From contig CALADM010000017.1 of NCBI GenBank assembly GCA_937890595.1, positions 1-64,000 on the forward strand: a DNA stretch of 64,000 bases, in the 5' to 3' direction. A program made the position numbers and the translations under genes. Positions 52,565 to 61,336 of this stretch are shown here, in pieces. Below the pieces are notes generated by a model that was not told the origin of the DNA, did not search any database, and saw nothing but the letters and a program-made list of their open reading frames with translations. The stretch comes from CAJMNU01 sp905214855. Lineage in GTDB: Bacteria; Bacillota; Clostridia; Lachnospirales; Lachnospiraceae. The first letter of the stretch is position 1; each line of letters starts with the position of its first letter.

Positions 52565-53587
52565 TTATTTATCTGAAAGAGAAAGTTTTTTCATGGCTGT
52601 TTTTGGTTCCTGACAGTCTGATGTAAAAGATAAAAGAGCATCGCTATCTTCACGGCTGAATGTATTATTTTCAGATTGAAGGATTTTTATAGCGATTCGG
52701 ATAAATTCTTTCGCAGCTTGGGGAAGATAACGATTTTTATAATATCCGATGGCAAGGACTCCATGAGCTTTTCCATAGCTGAGAGGATAGAAATTAAGAC
52801 CTTGTCTTGAGGGACGAATAAACATTTGTGGATAAAAAGCAATCCCCATTCCCTTGGCAGCCAGAGCCAGAATGGTTTCAATGTTTTCTGCTTCAAATAT
52901 GATGGAAGGGGTGATCTGAGCATCCTGATACATTTCGTCCATGATCGTGCGCACTCGGTTTCCTTTTTTTACTGTCAGGACAGGGCATTGAGCCAGCATA
53001 CGCAGATCTACTCCATGAGAAAGATGTTCCATCATAACCTGTTTGCGATTAGGAAAATACTGTTCCAAAAGAGAATCTGAGACAGCAAGTAGGATATCTT
53101 CATTACAGATAGGGACTGTCTGGACGTGTTCCACAGAAAATGGTTTCATACCAATGATAAGGTCTACATCTCCATGAAACAGTGCATGATCTAACTCCTG
53201 TGAATTGCCTTCTAATAAAGAAAGTTCAATTCCGGGAAAGAGACGGCGATAGGCAGGAAGGATTTCAGGGAGGATGACACGTCCACGAGTGTGAGAAACA
53301 CCAATAGTGAGCTGTCCGGTTGTGAAATCCTTGATATCAGCCATTTCACGGAATGCTTCTTCCTTTAAATCAAGAAGTGTACGTGCCCTGCTTGCAAAGA
53401 CATGTCCTGCATATGTCAGCGTTAAGGGAGATGTCCGGTCAAAGAGTGCGACATCAAGATCTTTTTCCAGACTGGCAATATGGCTGCTGAGGGATTGCTG
53501 GGAAATAAAGAGGCGTTTCGCAGCTTTTGTGAAATTCAGTTCTTCTGCGGCAACTAAAAAGTATTCTAAGTTTAAAAAATTCAGCAT
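52565..53587 (-). CDS. LysR-family transcriptional regulator
   Basis: A 340-aa regulator. The N-terminal winged helix-turn-helix covers about residues 4-62 (EYFLVAAEELNFTKAAKRL, then SQQSLSSHIASLEKDLDVALFDR), and the effector-binding domain about 90-310 (TIGVSHTRGRVILPEILPAY at its start). The C-terminal 35 residues are an extension without motif. It is a single minus-strand gene; the divergent partner expected for LysR proteins is absent because perR and a PHP gene flank it in the same orientation, so targets cannot be guessed. The ribosome site is weak. Confidence 0.92.
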   Translation of the reverse strand: MLNFLNLEYFLVAAEELNFTKAAKRLFISQQSLSSHIASLEKDLDVALFDRTSPLTLTYAGHVFASRARTLLDLKEEAFREMADIKDFTTGQLTIGVSHTRGRVILPEILPAYRRLFPGIELSLLEGNSQELDHALFHGDVDLIIGMKPFSVEHVQTVPICNEDILLAVSDSLLEQYFPNRKQVMMEHLSHGVDLRMLAQCPVLTVKKGNRVRTIMDEMYQDAQITPSIIFEAENIETILALAAKGMGIAFYPQMFIRPSRQGLNFYPLSYGKAHGVLAIGYYKNRYLPQAAKEFIRIAIKILQSENNTFSREDSDALLSFTSDCQEPKTAMKKLSLSDK

Positions 53588-53620
53588 GTTTTTGTACCTA
53601 TATCTTTTGAATCCAGTTGA

Positions 53621-54361
53621 TTAAAGATTGTCATGGATTATCTCATGGATCTTTGGGATGAAAGAAGAGATTTTTTCCAAGGAGGTATTGACGATCAATT
53701 CTTCTGGGAAATGGATTTCTTCTAACAAGGCTATGGCAGCTTTGTGGTTTCCAATATCAGTAACTACATGGGCATCGCTTCCTATCAAAATGGAGACGCC
53801 AAACCGGGCACAGAGAGGCAATAGGTTTAGATAGGCTTCTCTGGCATTTACTCTTGTGGAATTTGGATGAAGGGAACTGCTGTTGACTTCCAGAAGTTTA
53901 TGACAGCTTTTGGCAGCTTCTACAATAGGGCGGTATTCCAATGGAAAACGCATATCATCTGGATGACCGATGATATTGACATATGGATTTTGTAGGGCAT
54001 GGACAACAGCAGATGTATTTTGTGCTGTTGTGGTTTTCGCCGGATAGCATGGTTTGTGTATGCTGGCAATCACATAATCCAACTGTTTTAGGGTGTAATC
54101 AGAAAGATCTAGCTTTCCCTTTTCATCTATAATATTTACCTCACTTCCTAAGATTACAGGCATTCCCTTGTAGTTTCTTGGCACAACTTTTAAGTTCTTA
54201 AAATAGAGGGAAGAACAAGAACCGGGTACGCTGGGCGCATGGTCACTAGAACCAAAGAGTGAAAGTCCTTTCTGGTATGCCCCCTCAAACATCTCAAACA
54301 GAGTGTTGTATGCATGTCCACTGGCAATAGTATGTGTGTGAAGATCTAAAATATCTTTCAT
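53621..54361 (-). CDS. PHP-domain phosphatase (YcdX type)
   Basis: A 246-aa metal-dependent hydrolase of the PHP family. Metal motifs are DLHTHTIASGHAY (near 6-18), GSSDHAP (near 37-43), IGHPDD (near 132-137) and IGSDAHVV (near 191-198). Such proteins are phosphatases, including histidinol-phosphate-like ones, but no his genes are near. Start: MKDILDLHTH at 54361, with AAGGAG 8 bases upstream; a longer reading has no ribosome site. Substrate unknown. Confidence 0.88.
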   Translation of the reverse strand: MKDILDLHTHTIASGHAYNTLFEMFEGAYQKGLSLFGSSDHAPSVPGSCSSLYFKNLKVVPRNYKGMPVILGSEVNIIDEKGKLDLSDYTLKQLDYVIASIHKPCYPAKTTTAQNTSAVVHALQNPYVNIIGHPDDMRFPLEYRPIVEAAKSCHKLLEVNSSSLHPNSTRVNAREAYLNLLPLCARFGVSILIGSDAHVVTDIGNHKAAIALLEEIHFPEELIVNTSLEKISSFIPKIHEIIHDNL

Positions 54362-54645
54362 AAATAAACTCCTTTCTTGTGTCGTAGGCAGAAACCCACT
54401 GTCTAAAGGCAGTTTTACCTTAAACATTCATTTAATTAAAGTCCTTTACAGTCAGAAAAAATCCTATGTTCTGCTGTTTGGATCAATCTAACAGATCAGG
54501 TTTAGTATACCACAGAAAAAGAAATTTTGTGAGGAAAAGGTAGCCTTGAATATGAAATTTATGGTATGATAAAAAAAGGTATCAAAATCCAGTGGCAAGA
54601 ACCAGACAGGAAAGATTGAAACATCAGAAAGGAGTGTTTGGTATT

Positions 54646-55608
54646 ATGTGTGAAGAAAAGGATGAAGTAGTAACAGATCAGGAGTCCACTGCAAATCCAG
54701 TATTGGAAGAGCATCCAGAGCCAGTAGAGACGATGGATGACTATAAAGAAGAACTGGAGGCATCTTTTAAGAAGATCCATGTGGGAGATATGTTGACTGG
54801 AACAGTTATTGATGTGACAGAGGACAGAGTCATATTGGATCTGAAATATTATGCAGAAGGAATCATCAAAAAAGAGGATCTGAGTGGTGATCCAGATTAT
54901 AATATGAGAGAATCCATTCAATTAGGAGAGGAGATCACAGCGACAGTGATCCGAATGGATGATGGAGAGGGAAATTTAGTTCTTTCTAAAAAAGAAGCCA
55001 ACGATATTCTTGCATGGGATAAGTTGGAACAGATGATGGAAGAAAGGACTGTAGTAGCAGTTAAGATCCAGCAGATCGTGAATGGAGGCGCTGTTGCTTA
55101 TCTGGAGGGGATCAGAGGTTTTATTCCGCTGTCCCGTCTGGACGCAGAGTATGTGGAACAGCCAGAAGAATGGGAAGGAAAGACTGTGGAAGTGACAGTG
55201 ATCACGGCGGACAGAGACACAAAGAAGCTGGTACTTTCTGGAAGAGAGGCAGCAAGAGAGAAAAAGGAAACAGAAAAACGTAAAAAAATTGAAAAGTGTC
55301 AGGTAGGAGCGATCATGAATGGCGTGATAGAGTCCTTACAGGCATATGGCGCTTTTGTAGAGTTGGAGAATGGTCTTACAGGGCTTTTACATATCTCTCA
55401 GATCTGTGATAAAAGACTTCGCCATCCAAAAGAAGTTTTGAAGGAAGGACAGGAAGTCAGGGTAAAGATTATTTCTATAACAGGTAATAAAATTGGACTC
55501 AGTATGAAAGAGCTGGAACAGGAAGAACCAGAAGAAGTGTTTGAGTATCATGAGACAGGGCAGGCTACGATGGGACTTGGTGAACTGTTTAAAAATTTCA
55601 AGTTTTAA
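54646..55608 (+). CDS. S1-domain RNA-binding protein (RpsA-like, three S1 domains)
   Basis: A 320-aa acidic protein with three S1 RNA-binding repeats: about 40-110 (VGDMLTGTVIDVTEDRVILDL), 130-200 (VVAVKIQQIVNGGAVAYLEGIRGFIPLSRL) and 218-290 (VGAIMNGVIESLQAYGAFVELENGLTGLLHIS). The last is the most canonical. It resembles the short RpsA/YpfD-like proteins of Firmicutes that act in translation or RNA handling. The start at 54646 has AAGGAG about 11 bases upstream. An extended -10 promoter (TGG TATGAT, 54564 area) lies before it. It is followed by dtd after about 140 bases. Confidence 0.9.
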   Translation: MCEEKDEVVTDQESTANPVLEEHPEPVETMDDYKEELEASFKKIHVGDMLTGTVIDVTEDRVILDLKYYAEGIIKKEDLSGDPDYNMRESIQLGEEITATVIRMDDGEGNLVLSKKEANDILAWDKLEQMMEERTVVAVKIQQIVNGGAVAYLEGIRGFIPLSRLDAEYVEQPEEWEGKTVEVTVITADRDTKKLVLSGREAAREKKETEKRKKIEKCQVGAIMNGVIESLQAYGAFVELENGLTGLLHISQICDKRLRHPKEVLKEGQEVRVKIISITGNKIGLSMKELEQEEPEEVFEYHETGQATMGLGELFKNFKF

Positions 55609-55664
55609 CTCATGCAGATTATTGCGTTTTGTTCCAAGAAGATCAGAAAAAAGAAGAAGGGAGT

Positions 55665-55712
55665 ATGTTACTGAAAAACAAGCAACAGGATAAAAAAGAA
55701 AAAGGATTTTAA
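55665..55712 (+). CDS. Possible 15-codon small ORF between S1 gene and dtd
   Basis: ATG at 55665, preceded by AAGAAGGGAG, opens 15 codons of very basic sequence (ends KKEKGF) and stops at 55712. Only the ribosome site supports it; it may be chance. Confidence 0.2.
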   Translation: MLLKNKQQDKKEKGF

Positions 55713-55747
55713 AGTGAAATCTAAGTTTTCAGTGACAGACTAAAAGA

Positions 55748-56194
55748 ATGAGAGTAGTGTTGCAGCGTGTCACACATGCAAAAGTGACAGTAGAAGATAA
55801 GGTGATCGGTTCTATACAGAAAGGATTCCTTATTCTGGTGGGTGTATCCAATACAGATACCAAAAATACAGTGGAGAAGATGGTAGATAAAATCAGTAAA
55901 CTTCGTATTTTTGAGGATGAAAATGGAAAAACAAACCTGTCTTTGACAGATGTGGATGGAGAGGTTCTGGTGATCAGCCAATTTACTCTGTATGCGGATT
56001 GTCATAAAGGAAACCGTCCAAGTTTTATACAGGCAGGTGCTCCAGATATGGCAAAGGAATTATATGAGTATATGACAGAACTGTTTGTAAAAAGATTCCC
56101 CAAGACAGAACATGGAGAGTTTGGAGCAGACATGAAAGTGGAACTTTTAAATGATGGACCATTTACTATTATGCTGGATAGTGATACACTGTAG
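55748..56194 (+). CDS. dtd: D-aminoacyl-tRNA deacylase
   Basis: A 148-aa editing enzyme that frees D-amino acids (and glycine) from tRNA. It begins MRVVLQRVTHAKVTVEDKVIGSI as in the family; SQFTLYADCHKGNRPSF (near 79-95) carries the catalytic Thr region, and the C-terminal GPFTIMLDSDTL holds the cross-subunit Gly-Pro-type motif (GP near 137). The length is normal. The ribosome site is poor, so its translation may be modest. Confidence 0.95.
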   Translation: MRVVLQRVTHAKVTVEDKVIGSIQKGFLILVGVSNTDTKNTVEKMVDKISKLRIFEDENGKTNLSLTDVDGEVLVISQFTLYADCHKGNRPSFIQAGAPDMAKELYEYMTELFVKRFPKTEHGEFGADMKVELLNDGPFTIMLDSDTL

Positions 56195-56324
56195 ATGCTG
56201 GAAATAAAACAGCCCCAAAACCGAAGGGAAAAAGCAAAAATTTAGGAAAGGAAAAGCTATTTAGATGATGGAAGATCATCTGATATGTACGCAATAGTGC
56301 ATATTTTTGATAGCAGAGAAGATA

Positions 56325-57725
56325 ATGAGCGAGAAAGAAAAGACAGCAGGTCAGAAACTGGAAGACAGCTTATTTTACACAATTCCGAATATTGCAAAAG
56401 AAGCACCAGAGCAGATGGAAGAAGCTGCCGCTTTTTGTGAAGGATACAAGAAGTTTCTGGATGCAGGAAAAACAGAGAGAGAATTTGTTACAGGAGCAAT
56501 CGCATTGCTGAAAGAGCATGGTTATGTACCATTTGAATCAGGAAAAGCATATAAACCGGGCGATAAGGTATATATGGATAACAGAGGAAAAGCCCTGATC
56601 GCAACAACGATTGGACAGAAGCCAATGGATGAAGGAATCCGTCTGAATATTGCACATATTGACTCTCCAAGACTGGATTTAAAGCCAATGCCGCTGTATG
56701 AGAAGGACAATATGGCTCTTTTTAAAACCCATTATTATGGAGGAATCCGTAAATATCAGTGGACTACCGTTCCGCTTGCAATGCATGGCGTGATCATCAA
56801 AAATGATGGAGAGGTTGTAAACCTTAATATTGGTGAGAATGAAGGCGATCCATTATTCTGCATCACAGATCTTCTTCCGCACCTTTCCAGAGAGCAGAAT
56901 GAGCGCAGTCTCAAAGATGGTATCAAGGGTGAAGAACTGAATATCGTAGTTGGTTCTCTTCCATATGTAGACGATCAGGTAAAAGAACCGGTAAAACTTA
57001 TGGCAATGAAACTGCTTCATGACCGTTTAGGAATCACAGAGAAAGATTTCCTGAGAGCAGAGGTTGAATTTGTTCCAGCTTACAAAGCAAGTGATATCGG
57101 TCTGGATAGAAGTCTGGTAGGTGCATATGGTCAGGATGATAAAGTTTGTGCTTATACAGCATTGATGGCTGAAGTTGGAGAGGATGCTCCAACATGGACA
57201 ACCATGACTGTTTTAGCAGATAAAGAGGAGATCGGTTCTGCTGGCAATACAGGTCTGAACTCTAATTTTGTAGAGTACTTTATCCAGTATCTGGCTGAAT
57301 CTGCTAATGTAAATTATAAAGATGTTCTGGCTAACTCCATCTGTCTCTCCGCAGATGTAAATGCAGCATTTGATCCTACTTTCCCACAGGTTCATGAGCC
57401 AAAGAATGCATGTTATCTGAATAAGGGATGTGTATTGACAAAATATACTGGTGCTGGCGGTAAGAGCGGTACAAATGATGCGAGTGCAGAACTCATGGCA
57501 AAAGTGATCAAAATCATGGATGATGCTGGTGTATATTGGCAGATTGGTGAGTTAGGAGCAGTAGATATGGGAGGCGGCGGCACTGTCGCAAGATATGTGG
57601 CTGAGTTCAATATTGATGTAGTGGATCTGGGAGTTCCGATTCTTTCCATGCATTCTCCATTTGAGCTGGCTTCTAAGCTGGATATTTATAACACATATAA
57701 AGCATTTGCGGCATTTATTAAATAA
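56325..57725 (+). CDS. apeB: M18-family aminopeptidase
   Basis: A 466-aa zinc aminopeptidase of the M18 (aspartyl/ApeB) family, usually a large cytoplasmic tetrahedral complex. Motifs are NIAHIDSPRLDLKP (near 110-123; metal His), HYYGGIRKYQWTTVPLAMHG (near 135-154), DKEEIGSAG (near 299-307; catalytic Glu pair) and SADVNAAFDP (near 343-352). The start at 56325 (MSEKEKTAG) is taken; a TTG 18 bases upstream is possible. Ribosome site AGAGAAG is weak. It probably trims N-terminal residues from peptides. Confidence 0.93.
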   Translation: MSEKEKTAGQKLEDSLFYTIPNIAKEAPEQMEEAAAFCEGYKKFLDAGKTEREFVTGAIALLKEHGYVPFESGKAYKPGDKVYMDNRGKALIATTIGQKPMDEGIRLNIAHIDSPRLDLKPMPLYEKDNMALFKTHYYGGIRKYQWTTVPLAMHGVIIKNDGEVVNLNIGENEGDPLFCITDLLPHLSREQNERSLKDGIKGEELNIVVGSLPYVDDQVKEPVKLMAMKLLHDRLGITEKDFLRAEVEFVPAYKASDIGLDRSLVGAYGQDDKVCAYTALMAEVGEDAPTWTTMTVLADKEEIGSAGNTGLNSNFVEYFIQYLAESANVNYKDVLANSICLSADVNAAFDPTFPQVHEPKNACYLNKGCVLTKYTGAGGKSGTNDASAELMAKVIKIMDDAGVYWQIGELGAVDMGGGGTVARYVAEFNIDVVDLGVPILSMHSPFELASKLDIYNTYKAFAAFIK

Positions 57726-57798
57726 TGTCTTTGCATAAAAATAAGGGGTTTTCAATCCTTGGAAGATGTGGTATAAAATAATATAAAACTGTGAAAGG

Positions 57799-57832
57799 CA
57801 GGGAGATGCTGTACAGCGTCTTCCTGTTTTTT
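57799..57832 (+). terminator. Terminator after the M18 gene
   Basis: CAGGGAGATGCTG pairs with CAGCGTCTTCCTG around a short TA loop, and six T follow. Confidence 0.85.
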
Positions 57833-57879
57833 AGAAGAGATTCAGCAATATAGAAAGGTGAAGGGTTAGAAGAAATTTT

Positions 57880-58971
57880 ATGAAGAAATGGATGAAATTC
57901 TGTATTTGTGGTATGGCAGCAGCTATGTTGATTTCAGGATGTGGAAAGAAGGCAGAAAATAAAGAGACAACAGCAGCAGAATCTACAACAGCAGCAGATA
58001 CAGCAGGAACAGAGGCAGCAAAAGAAGAGGTAAAAGGTGACGGTCTTTCTAAAATTGTCACTTTAGGTGAATATAAAGGGCTGGAAGTAGAAAAACCATC
58101 TACAGAGGTGACAGATGAGGAACTTCAGTCTCAGTTGGACAGTATTGTGGCAGCAAATCCAAACAGTGAGGAAGTGACAGATCGCCCTGTTCAGGATGGC
58201 GATATTGTAAATCTGACTTATGTAGGAAAAAAAGAAGATGGCACAGAGTTCGACAGCAATACCGTTGATCTTACGATTGGATCAGGTCAGTTTATCGATG
58301 GATTTGAGGAAGGACTGATCGGGGCAGAACTTGGTTCTGAAGTAACATTGAACCTGACATTTCCGGAAGGATATTTTGAAGAGAGCCTGTCTGGTCAGCC
58401 AGCAGTTTTTGACGTTACTATCAATAAGATTACTGTAGAGACAGAGGCAACACTTGATGATGCATTTGTGAACCGTATCACAGATGGTGAATATACGACT
58501 GCAGATGAATACCGCCAGTTTATCAAGGACAGCATGACAGAACAGAAAGAAAATATGGCAAAAGAAGATATGTTCTATAATATTCTGGAGCAGATCGCAA
58601 CAGCCAGTGAATTTGATGTGACAGAAGCAGATTTAAATGCAAAGAAAGCAGAGATCCAAGATTATTACAATACAATGGCTTCTATGTATGGAATTACAGT
58701 GGAGATGATGACAGGAAAGACAACAGAAGAGATTGAGACTATTGTAAATGACAGTGCAAAGCAGACGATTGAGTGGAATCTGATTCTGAAAGAAGTTGCA
58801 AATAAGGAAAATCTGGCTTTGCAGGATGAGGACTACGAGGAAATTGCAAAGTCCTATGGCTATGAAACCGCAGAAGAGATGAAGGCAGTGATCCCAGAAT
58901 CCAATATTGAGGAAGCTCTTCTGATCGATAAGGTAAGTCCAGTTCTGATCGAGTATGCAGTGGTCAAATAA
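57880..58971 (+). CDS. Secreted FKBP-type/trigger-factor-like foldase lipoprotein
   Basis: A 363-aa lipoprotein: lipobox ISGC (C21), a Thr/Ala-rich linker (about 26-52), an FKBP peptidyl-prolyl isomerase domain (about 105-195, VNLTYVGKKEDGTEFDSN and FIDGFEEGLIGAELGSEVTL), and a helical trigger-factor C-terminal-like domain (about 200-350). This is trigger factor without its ribosome-binding N-domain and moved outside the membrane. It would help fold secreted proteins, a job PrsA does in Bacilli. AGAAGAAA precedes the ATG weakly; GTGAAGGG lies further upstream. It is followed by xpt after 95 bases. Confidence 0.9.
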   Translation: MKKWMKFCICGMAAAMLISGCGKKAENKETTAAESTTAADTAGTEAAKEEVKGDGLSKIVTLGEYKGLEVEKPSTEVTDEELQSQLDSIVAANPNSEEVTDRPVQDGDIVNLTYVGKKEDGTEFDSNTVDLTIGSGQFIDGFEEGLIGAELGSEVTLNLTFPEGYFEESLSGQPAVFDVTINKITVETEATLDDAFVNRITDGEYTTADEYRQFIKDSMTEQKENMAKEDMFYNILEQIATASEFDVTEADLNAKKAEIQDYYNTMASMYGITVEMMTGKTTEEIETIVNDSAKQTIEWNLILKEVANKENLALQDEDYEEIAKSYGYETAEEMKAVIPESNIEEALLIDKVSPVLIEYAVVK

Positions 58972-59066
58972 AAACGAACATAGAACCAAACACAGAATGA
59001 GTTTTGGAATGAAATAAAAAATGAAGTACAAAACAATAAAAATATTCTCAAAGGAGGAATCGGAAA

Positions 59067-59654
59067 ATGCAGTTATTAGAAGAGCGCATCCGCAAGGATG
59101 GCGTGGTAAGAGCAGGAAATGTACTGAAAGTAGACCGCTTTTTAAATCACCAGATGGATATTAAACTTTTTGTCGAGATTGGAAAAGAGTTTAAGAAACG
59201 TTTTGCAGATGTGGAGGTCAACAAAATCTTGACAATTGAGGCATCTGGCATCGGTATTGCATGTATTGTAGCACAGTATTTTGATGTACCTGTAGTTTTT
59301 GCAAAAAAGACACAGACAAAGAACATAGCCGGAGATGTGTATACGACAAAGGTAGAGTCTTTTACACATGGACGAGTATATGACATTATCGTATCAAAAG
59401 AATTCCTTGGAAAAGGAGATAAGGTTCTTTTGATCGATGATTTCCTTGCCAATGGAAAAGCTCTTGAAGGACTGGCAAAACTGGTAAAAGATTCTGGTGC
59501 GGAACTGGTGGGCGCTGGTATTGTGATCGAAAAAGGTTTCCAGCAGGGCGGAGATCTGCTTCGCAAGGAAGGCGTGCGCTTAGAGTCCCTTGCGATCGTG
59601 GACAGCATGAACGATGAGACAGGTGAGATTGTATTTCGTGGAGATAACGAATGA
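59067..59654 (+). CDS. xpt: Xanthine phosphoribosyltransferase
   Basis: A 195-aa purine-salvage enzyme that joins xanthine to PRPP giving XMP. The PRPP loop is VLLIDDFLANGKAL (near 125-138), and the N-terminal opening MQLLEERIRKDGVV is typical. The family-specific YTTKVESFTHGR... region is near 92. AAAGGAGG precedes the ATG. It overlaps the next gene by ATGA. No purine riboswitch is visible in the short leader. Confidence 0.95.
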   Translation: MQLLEERIRKDGVVRAGNVLKVDRFLNHQMDIKLFVEIGKEFKKRFADVEVNKILTIEASGIGIACIVAQYFDVPVVFAKKTQTKNIAGDVYTTKVESFTHGRVYDIIVSKEFLGKGDKVLLIDDFLANGKALEGLAKLVKDSGAELVGAGIVIEKGFQQGGDLLRKEGVRLESLAIVDSMNDETGEIVFRGDNE

Positions 59655-60439
59655 GAAAGAAAGCATTATTTTTTGATGTAGATGGAACTTTGCTGAGTGA
59701 GATCACTCATAAAGTTCCCCAAAGTGCTTTGTGTGCGATCCAGAAAGCAAGAGCGTGTGGACACATGACATTTGTGAATTCAGGGAGAGAGACCTGTATC
59801 CTGAATGAGATCCGCAGTATGATCGATATGGACGGATATCTTTGCGGATGTGGAACTCAGTTGATCGTACATGGAGAGACGGTATACGAACATAGACTTT
59901 CACCTGAAATCTGCCATTTTGTGGCAGAGTGTGCCAAAAAGTATGATGTCTGTGCTGTATTGGAAGCACAGGATTGCTTTTTCTTCCCCGAAAGCCCATG
60001 CAGAATAGAAAAAGTGGAGACAGTAAGGGCTTCCATCACAAGACAAAATCCAAATGCAGTGCGTAATATCACAGATCAGTCTGTATTTGACAAATTTTGT
60101 GTCTGGGTTGATGAAAAGAGTGATATGTCTGGTTTCAGAAAAGAAATTGAAACACTGTTTACTGTGATCGACCGTGGGAATGGCATGTTTGAATGTGTGC
60201 CGTTAGGTCACTCCAAAGCGACTGCGATTGACAGGATTTTGGAGATGTATCAGATCAGACGGGAAGATGCATATGTGTTTGGCGACAGCACAAATGATCT
60301 GGCAATGTTTGAGGCAGTGCCAAATGCGATCTTGATGGGAAAACATGATAAGGAATTAGAGCCATATGCCTCATTTATCACAAAAGATGTGGAAGATGAT
60401 GGTGTAGCATATGCGATGGAGCAGCTTGGCATCATTTAA
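59651..60439 (+). CDS. HAD-family (Cof-type) phosphatase
   Basis: A 262-aa HAD hydrolase. Motif I is FFDVDGTLLSE (near 7-17; nucleophile first Asp), motif II SGRE (Ser about 39), motif III Lys in SKATAIDRIL (near 190), and motif IV FGDSTNDLAMFE (near 213-224). The large C2-type cap (about 80-185) places it with Cof proteins acting on sugar phosphates or cofactors. Coupled to xpt by a 4-base overlap; a nucleotide-related substrate is possible but unproven. Confidence 0.93.
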   Translation: MRKKALFFDVDGTLLSEITHKVPQSALCAIQKARACGHMTFVNSGRETCILNEIRSMIDMDGYLCGCGTQLIVHGETVYEHRLSPEICHFVAECAKKYDVCAVLEAQDCFFFPESPCRIEKVETVRASITRQNPNAVRNITDQSVFDKFCVWVDEKSDMSGFRKEIETLFTVIDRGNGMFECVPLGHSKATAIDRILEMYQIRREDAYVFGDSTNDLAMFEAVPNAILMGKHDKELEPYASFITKDVEDDGVAYAMEQLGII

Positions 60440-60454
60440 AGATTGTTTTTAAAG

Positions 60455-60516
60455 AAACTGCTGTACAGAGAAGGGGAAAAGTTGATTTCCTGCTATTCTG
60501 TACAGCAGTTTTTTAA
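60455..60516. terminator. Bidirectional terminator after the HAD gene
   Basis: AAACTGCTGTACAGA (60456-60470) is the exact inverse of TCTGTACAGCAGTTT (60497-60511), followed by TTT. It lies between convergent genes, with A/T runs on both sides. Confidence 0.88.
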
Positions 60517-60561
60517 TACATTGTTTTCTTTTTCTTATTCTTTTGTTACCCATTAGAATCT

Positions 60562-61125
60562 TTATGGTTTGTCATGGGGAGTAGTCATAGAGCGAATGTT
60601 TTCTTTTGAACTAAAAGTGGTATTTGTCACACCATTTTCTTTATTTTGTGTGACAGTCAGTTCAAAATCATGAATCTCAGGTGTGGCATCAGGGGTATCA
60701 GGAGTCACATCGAATGAAACATGAATAACATTTTCCTTTAAAATAAGGTCATCTTCTGGTCGGTAAGTGGCAAACACACTAGAAGCAAGAATAACCGTAT
60801 GAACCACATCGTTCTGGTCTACGATAAATAAGGTGGAAGAAGAACCGTTTTTTTGATTTTGAGCAATCGCAGCGAAAAGGATGGGGGCGGTTGTCTCATC
60901 TCCCAAAACAGAATCAAGCAGAATAAAGTCTGGATATATTTCGGAGAAGTTCTTTATAAAGTCTTGTTCCCATTCTTCTATATTTTCCTGAATTGGAGCA
61001 GAGGAAGAGGCAGGGGAACTGGATTGTACAGAACTTGGGGAATTACAGGCATATAAAAAAGAAGAGATACAAAGTATTCCAAGAGAAAATGGTAAGGTTT
61101 TGTGGAACTGCTTGAGATGCTTCAT
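60562..61125 (-). CDS. Predicted lipoprotein of unknown function
   Basis: A 187-aa protein with signal peptide and lipobox LYAC (C27), then a Ser/Pro linker (about 28-45) and a compact domain that I do not recognise (LFIVDQNDVVHTVILASSVFATY near 98-120 looks like paired beta strands). AAGGAGG before the ATG makes it a real gene. It may bind something at the surface; there is no context clue beyond the adjacent wall-binding protein gene, which runs the other way. Confidence 0.7.
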   Translation of the reverse strand: MKHLKQFHKTLPFSLGILCISSFLYACNSPSSVQSSSPASSSAPIQENIEEWEQDFIKNFSEIYPDFILLDSVLGDETTAPILFAAIAQNQKNGSSSTLFIVDQNDVVHTVILASSVFATYRPEDDLILKENVIHVSFDVTPDTPDATPEIHDFELTVTQNKENGVTNTTFSSKENIRSMTTPHDKP

Positions 61126-61336
61126 AGAAAGACCTCCTTTTTGCTTTATTGTACCATAGATTTATATAGAGAGATAGTAGCTGTAAATTAAGAAAAACAT
61201 AAAAAGGTTTTCAGTGTGTTTGCTATAATGTACTAAAAATAGGTTGTAAAAATTGCGATAAAGCGTGACAATGAATGTATAGTGATTGGAAATGATTCTT
61301 TCATGGAGAGGAATTTACAACTAAGGAGGTGGCTGA

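Noticed and set aside
54362..54560. Riboswitch in the leader of the PHP phosphatase gene
   Set aside because: A small hairpin (ACTGCC/GGCAGT type) exists, but no known aptamer consensus could be matched.
58972..59066. Purine riboswitch before xpt
   Set aside because: The gap is only 95 bases and contains no purine aptamer core or terminator.
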